Below are positions 28,251 to 33,652 of a stretch of 33,652 nt of DNA, in pieces (position 1 is the stretch's first letter; every line of letters starts with the position of its first letter). The notes under the pieces are model-generated. The model saw only the letters and a program-made list of their open reading frames with translations, made no database searches and had not been told where the DNA came from. Location of the stretch: contig BFEA01000029.1 in NCBI GenBank assembly GCA_003427395.1, positions 827,831-861,482 on the forward strand, read 5' to 3'. Made by a program: the position numbers and the translations under genes. This DNA comes from Chara braunii (lineage: Eukaryota > Streptophyta > Charophyceae > Charales > Characeae).

Positions 28251-30330
28251 CACGACGGGGTATTCAGTAGTTAGATTTCGTTTCTTTGTTGGATTTTTTA
28301 TTTTTATTTTTTATTATTATTTTTTATTTATTTTTCATCCCGTTGGTTGTTATCGAATGAACCCGCCTCTGAATCAGGGCAGGTTCGACATAGGAAAGTG
28401 GTAACAGTCTGGCCGAAGTTAGACTACCGGCCACTCAGATTGCAGTGCGCCGAAGGTGAGCAATCGCGACGGCGTCGCGGTGAGCTATCAAAAAAATTGG
28501 CAGAAAAGAGCGCAGGGAGAGAAGCCGGCACGCGGAAAAGAGAACGCCGAGCAAATTCGCAAACGTGAGCAAAGAAGGAGAAGTAAGAAGAAGGAGAGAG
28601 AGAAGGAGAAAAAGGAAAGGGGGAAGAAGAAGAAGGGGGCAGCTTCGCAGACACTCGACCTTTTTGGCGCCCTCATCCCGTGGGTTCCTAGGAGGATCGA
28701 CGTGGGAGCCTTCATATCCGCACCTACCGCGGTGCGCCCTTACAAAGGAGTGTGAGGACGTGACGAGAGTGGCATCACGAAGAAGACAACCAACCTGAGA
28801 GAAAAAGAAAGAGGGAAGAGAGGTGAGAGGAGAAGGAGAGAGAATCAGAGAGAGGAAACCATTCAAATATGTTATTCAGTAAAATAGTACATTATTTTCT
28901 AAATAGTACTTTTGTCATTCGAGAAACTCGAAAGGTATACACGGCTGACGAAAGAAGATGCTGATTATAAATTAATACACAACGATCAGAGTCCCTGTTC
29001 AACGGATAAATCCTCAACTAAACTGACACACATTCAGACGGTCAGTACGAACGTTTCCCCTTGTGAGGGACGTATATGAGTGACCCCAAAAAAATCTTCG
29101 TTGAGGCTTTAAAGGGTGCATGGGAGTGAAAAGAATAGCTCATTTTTGAAGTTTAATTGAATACAAGCAGGATGAGTAGGATACATCCGAGTCACATGTT
29201 TCAATATAATCCATAATACACAAGTTGGCTAGTTTTATAGTAAAACTGGGATATATCCGAATCAAATATTTCATTATTCGGATGGAGAAAATCCGTTATG
29301 TTATAAACCGTGCGTCATTCATTAAATATCCTTGAAGTTCACTCAATCAAAAGGATGAACTTATGATCATAGCCCTGATCACCCTCCGAGGGAAAATTAA
29401 CCAATATGTTATCATTCCAAGAACAATTATAGCTTAGCAGATATTTCTTAAAACAAAAGGACATCGGACGGAGTGAAGTGGTGGGCAACATTATGCAGAG
29501 ATGTTATCATTTGCCGCTTGCCGGTTAAGACCTCGCAACCATGAACTTATAATATCCCTACCCAATGCTGCCCACCACTCCGCCACTGTCCTTGCCGAGA
29601 TCAAATGATGTATGTTAATAAACAAAAGTGCACCCTCGGGAACCCCTTAAGAACTCTAGTAACCATCAGTCTTAAATTTCAACTAGATGGTGGTTGCATG
29701 TACATTATCACTTTACCAAACATTTCTCAAAACAAACGGGCATCGTACGGAGTGAAGTGGTGGAGAGCATATTACGTAGAGACGTTATCATCTGAGGATT
29801 GGGCATTGGAGAAGGCTCAAACGAATGCGTAGGATACATCCGAATCAAACTGTGTACAAATTATCAGATGTTGAAGTGACCAAGGATTTTATAATCATTT
29901 TGAAAGATCTCACTGTATTTTGAAGACAATTGATAACTCATAAGAACTAGATTGAAAAACGAAGAAAAAGTAAAAACATAGCGGGACACCCAGCCTACAT
30001 AAGCAGGCACACAACCATTGTCGAGACAAATGAGAAGTATGCCGTAAAAATTGATAACAGTTATCTGGTCCTAATATTGTGAATTCGTAACAGTTACCTC
30101 AAAAGTTTCCATTAACCAAAGATTTGGCAAGGCTGTGACGGACCGTCCACAATCAACCAAAAAGTTTCCGTGAAAATTTCAACTAATCGGACATTCTAAC
30201 ACAAAAATTTAGAAATGTCGAGATGTCTCTCTAAAAAAGCCTACACTATGAAAAGATTCACAAATCCGACATCCTGATGGAACTCTAAAAACGTAAGACT
30301 CGTCACCAAAGTGTCCCGAACTTGAAATCT
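28251..30330. other. non-coding interval with low complexity and diverged repeats
   Basis: 28490-28640 and 28795-28855 are purine-rich, which creates long Arg/Lys or Ser/Phe frames without meaning. AT-rich DNA follows. A diverged direct repeat is visible: ACGGAGTGAAGTGGTGG near 29468 and again near 29748, each followed by AGAGAYGTTATCAT. No gene or RNA gene was recognised. Confidence 0.4.
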
Positions 30331-30591
30331 TCAAAAGAAGTCTCTTCGAAAAGCGTTCACTAGCGGTTCCCATGTTGAACCGTGCACAATGCAAGCCGAG
30401 ATAGGAGGTTGAGGCAGACCATCGAAACCTGTAATGGAAATCGAGAAACCTTGAACGTCTCCCCCAGCCATGATAACAGCACGTCTCAAGGATACAAGAA
30501 CATCTGCAGCTTGCAGATAAGGTGCTGTAAAATCCCCCAGTATCCTGTTTCCCCCTTGACGCTCTTGTGTTTGGTTCTCGTAACAGTATCC
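30331..30591 (-). pseudogene. unknown terminal exon, duplicate copy B
   Basis: In one minus-strand frame this reads GDFTAPYLQAADV, LRRAVIMAGGDVQGFSIS, GLPQPPIS and STWEPLVNAFRRDFF, then TGA at 30331-30333. It aligns residue by residue with copy A (30866-31156), including the stop. Upstream the open stretch ends at a TAA just past 30591, so a splice site or decay is likely there. Similarity goes on past the stop into the 3' flank. I do not recognise the family. Confidence 0.5.
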
Positions 30592-30865
30592 TTATTCTCT
30601 GGGTTGGATGCATCCGAACCACAACCGACCATGAGCCAGGGTCGGCACTCGTGGTTTTCGTTAATACTTTACAGTGTGCAAATTTGAATTACTCTGACTT
30701 TCGACCACAAAACTTGGGAAGTGTCGAGACTCGTCTCTCAAACTGGTAAAAATTAAAAGTAATCAGAAATGACTATACTACGAAAATGTTCACAAATCCG
30801 ACATAATGACACAAAATTCTAGAAACGTAAGACTGGTCACCAAACGTCTTAAAACGTTAAAGTCC

Positions 30866-31156
30866 TCAGAAGAAGCCTCTTCGCAGAGCGTTCACTATCG
30901 GTTCCCATGTCGAACAGTCCACCATGCAAGACGGGATTGGAGGTTGAGGCAGACCTTCAAACTCCGTAATGAAAAACGAGAAACCCTGAATGTCACCCCC
31001 TGCTCCGAGCACAACACGTCTCAATGCGAAAATAACTTCTGAAGCTTTTACATAAGCTCTTGTAAAATCTCCTCGCATCCAATTTTCCCCCTGACGCTCA
31101 TATATTCGCATGTCCAAAATGTTGAGATCAGTAAACCTCACCATGATGACAAACAT
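30866..31156 (-). CDS. unknown terminal exon, duplicate copy A
   Basis: This open minus-strand frame has MFVIMVRFTDLNILDMRIYE at its start, then GDFTRAYVKASEV, LRRVVLGAGGDIQGFSFF, GLPQPPIP and STWEPIVNALRRGFF before TGA at 30866. About 30 more bases upstream are also open, back to a possible splice acceptor, CTTCAG, near 31180. The conserved stop and protein similarity to copy B support real coding ancestry. The family is unknown. It lies downstream of, and on the same strand as, the DUF7869-like gene, so it may belong to the same transposon or to a neighbour. Confidence 0.5.
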   Translation of the reverse strand: MFVIMVRFTDLNILDMRIYERQGENWMRGDFTRAYVKASEVIFALRRVVLGAGGDIQGFSFFITEFEGLPQPPIPSCMVDCSTWEPIVNALRRGFF

Positions 31157-31234
31157 TGTCCGTCCTCCCGCTACGATCCTGAAGATTCTCTCATATTGAA
31201 AAGGAAATGCTCCTCCGTTTGTGATGATCGCCAG

Positions 31235-33652
31235 TCATTCAGGTACTTTTATTTCAATGTAGCCCAAAATCTCATCCATGTTTTCGAAGTATGTCAGAAG
31301 AGGAAAGTCTGCACACTGCAAAAGACAAAAGTCACAATAAAAATGTCACATCAAGGTCAGGACCGAAAGCCCGAGGTCATGCTACGACGACCAAAACGCC
31401 CCCACGCCCAATGTCGAAAATTGATGAAGAACTCTTGTTGATTTGAAACCCGTAACCCAGAGAGCACAAATCATTAAGCGATGTACTCCATAGAGTCAAG
31501 CGTGTTGTGCACATACCAGCATGGCAATATGTTCTCCTCACGAAAAGACGACAACCATCACGTTCTCGATGAGATAGCCTCCTGCCCTTTCTAAGGCGAG
31601 AATTGCATTTTTTCTTACTTTCAGAGGAATCACAAGACCGGTGGTAAACTTTTTGGAGGACTCGCAGACATTCGTCCTTGTTTGTCTCATCCAAGAAAAC
31701 GCAACGGTTGTGACATGTTGATACTCTTCCTCGTGCCCTGGAGCTTTTTTCCATTTTTTTTCCCAGGCGTCGGCATACAATTCTCTTAGTGTGCTCGCTT
31801 TTCCGATTGGAACCCAGTACTCCACTTTGAATTGATTATAAGTTGGCGAATCTTCGTTCTTGTCAACTTCACTGCGAACCTGGCCAACCCAAAAAGACAC
31901 TCCTTGATGCATGTCCTCGTCCGACGGTTGCATAATGACAAAACTGTCGACATGCACATCTTCGAAAGGATCAAAGCTGGCCTTAGGCTTGTCCCTCTGA
32001 AGACCCACGAATAGAGGTTCTCTCTGTAATTCGGATGCATCCGAATCAGAGCAAGAACTCCTGTCTTCAACGACATGGGTGACCTTTGGCCAGAATTCGG
32101 TGATGGGTGCCGAAGGCACCTCGTTGTCGATAATGTCCCCCGCGTGTTTGACGTGATCTTCCCAAAACCCTAAAAGCCCTATCTATTCTAGTCACCTCTT
32201 CGTCTCGGAAAGTCATCCAAGTTTCTCTTTTTTTTTCCATAGACTTCCAGAAACCTCTTCACACCCTCCAAACCGTTCTTGTAATCGTTGAGGAACGCCG
32301 GTTGGACCGGCAGAGGATCGAAAGGTTGCTGCGGACCAGCGTAACCACCGTTGTCTGTTTGTTTGAACCAGTAAAGAGGACCATCCTGGGGCAACCACTT
32401 AGCGTCTGTGCAATGCTTTTTATAGGACATGGCGGGATTATCACCTATCATGTAGAATTTCAGCAAATGAGGCTTCGAAATCCCTGTCATGCGCTTTGAA
32501 ACATGCGGGTAAATAAGATCTCTCCAGTCTGCTATCCTATCAAGAAAAATACACCGCGGAGGAGTCTTATGAGACCGCTCTAGCAAAAGGAACAACTCAT
32601 CCATTGTGTAGGCATCATTGTCCTTGAGTTTCTTGCAGAAAACACTAAACGTGGCATCGATGTCTGTGTGCGTGTGTCCAACTATCATAAAACCAATTTC
32701 TATTTCCTTAAAAATCCCGAACTTCACAAGAAGTGCGGCCAATGCGCAGATAAATCTATTCTTGTTTTCTTTGAAGCAGTTCTCAGCTTGAATACGAAGA
32801 AACGGCGGTAGAGGTTACTACTGGATTGGATCTCCGTAAGAGTCCGCATTAAACACGTCGCCGTATTGCTGGGACCGTGTGTGTAGTAAGGAAAATATGT
32901 GTAAACAGATATAGACGGATCCCGGCCATGGACCAGAATGGCCGTGAGACCAGTCTTCATCATCCTCTCGTGGTGCAAGTCCTTCGAGTTGTTAGCCTGT
33001 CCTATATGTGGTATGGTAGTTTTCTTTTGATCCATGCCGTCAATAATGATGCACAGACACTCGGACTACCGCAAGATGGAATCCATTTTGCAGCGGCTAT
33101 AGTCTAGCCTGTGGTTGACTTGCAGCTCTTGATGTTTCCGCATCCTATCTTTGGATTTCTTACGGTCCCTCTCGTACTTCGACTTGGCAATGCACTGCTT
33201 GTAGAATATACATTTTGCGCACTTCGTGAATGTGTTGGACATAGCTAGACTCACGTGCCAGAAGTGCTTACTCCACATAGCGTAGAAAGTCGACTCTGAT
33301 ACAACTTCCGAGTGGCACATCAAAAGATCAGAGCGCAATGATTCATAAATTGCTCGTTTTGTGAATGCCGTAGGAATCCTACGGCAAGGACGACAAACTC
33401 CGTTTTTCGAGACCATGTCATTCGGCATACTATCGGCGTGGTCGTCGAAGAACCGTTTCAACAGTGCAAGCATCGTGACGACTTTTTCGGCTGGTTTAGA
33501 CAAGCCCGAGTGCCCATGCTCCCTAACAACAACACCGTTGTCATACATCCTTTTGTAGACATAGAATGTGTTACGAGAAATGTCGAGAATGTTACAGTAC
33601 GCCTGCACGCACATCTTCCGTTTGCAAGCTACAGGCCTGACCCGCTCAGCAC
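31235..33652 (-). pseudogene. DUF7869-like gene, decayed, partial at the window edge
   Basis: The frame enters from the right edge with RPVACKRKMCVQAYC and ILDISRNTFY, the usual start of these proteins. A C-x2-C...C cluster follows (CAKCIFYKQC, near 33210). After a TAG at 33066-33068 the same frame gives LCIIIDGMDQKK (near 33040). A frameshift near 32800 leads to AENCFKENKN (the family usually has DN..ENKN) and GFMIVGHTHTDIDATFSVF (about 32670). Past a TAG near 32186, FWVGQV and FKVEYWVP (31850-31900) resemble a small chromatin-reader-like or barrel domain. After a TGA near 31535 an intron leads to a last exon ending at TGA 31235-31237. The spaced D, DN, ENKN and H..ID residues suggest a nuclease-like fold, possibly a transposase; that is inference from memory of the family. 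Confidence 0.65.
31316..31516 (-). other. predicted phase-0 intron in the DUF7869-like gene
   Basis: The donor is CTG|GTATGT (31511-31516) and the acceptor is a pyrimidine-rich CTTTTGTCTTTTGCAG (31316-31331). CTGAC about 45 bases upstream of the acceptor could be a branch site. The 201-bp intron joins GEHIAML to CADFPLLTYFENMDEILG in one frame. Confidence 0.6.

Noticed and set aside
28435-28866. Several overlapping frames of 75-143 codons
   Set aside because: They arise from purine-rich low-complexity DNA, appear in all frames and show no domain.

Overview
This window looks like repeat-rich eukaryotic nuclear DNA. No intact host gene is evident. The recognisable coding matter is almost all from transposable elements: two LINE reverse-transcriptase tails, a decayed Ty3/gypsy LTR retrotransposon of about 11.5 kb, and a decayed gene that resembles the DUF7869 family. 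Around these lie terminal-inverted-repeat elements, tRNA-like SINE heads, simple repeats and low-complexity DNA. An initiator-tRNA-Met-type primer site and a canonical GT-AG intron fit a eukaryote. The mix of families suggests the green lineage, perhaps a charophyte alga with a large genome. That assignment is a guess; no diagnostic host gene is present.

Layout. 1-3.1 kb: two broken minus-strand LINE ORF2 C-termini separated by a 345-bp foldback element. 3.1-7.6 kb: mostly non-coding, with a degenerate acidic minus-strand reading frame (4.1-5.9 kb). 7.6-8.2 kb: an exact head-to-tail duplication of a 0.3-kb unit carrying a TATA-like box and a hairpin. 8.9-9.4 kb: a SINE with Pol III boxes and an A-rich tail. 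9.6-14.6 kb: five terminal-inverted-repeat elements whose ends share a GGGCCTCGC(C/T)(G/A)CAC core. Two are nested inside others, and three have exact 3-bp target duplications.

14.9-26.8 kb: a minus-strand Ty3/gypsy element. In its own direction it reads 5' LTR (cut short), primer binding site, gag, protease, reverse transcriptase/RNase H, a PHD-like zinc finger, integrase, two extra ORFs (called ORF3a and ORF3b here), 3' LTR, and a further partial LTR. Pol is dead: it has five in-frame stops, a deletion over the first catalytic Asp block of reverse transcriptase, and an Asp-to-Asn change in RNase H. Gag and the acidic ORF3b remain fully open. The integrase stop overlaps the ORF3a start as ATGA, and the ORF3a stop overlaps the ORF3b start as a second ATGA. 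This would suit termination-reinitiation from one transcript.

26.8-30.2 kb: a CAAT repeat, a small unknown ORF, opposed tRNA-like sequences and AT-rich non-coding DNA. 30.3-31.2 kb: two diverged tandem copies of an unknown terminal exon. 31.2 kb to the right edge: a minus-strand DUF7869-like gene with one in-frame stop, frameshifts and a well-formed phase-0 intron before its last exon; it runs off the window.

The most novel material is the PHD-like finger plus the ATGA-coupled extra ORFs of the Ty3/gypsy element, and the nested inverted-repeat family.
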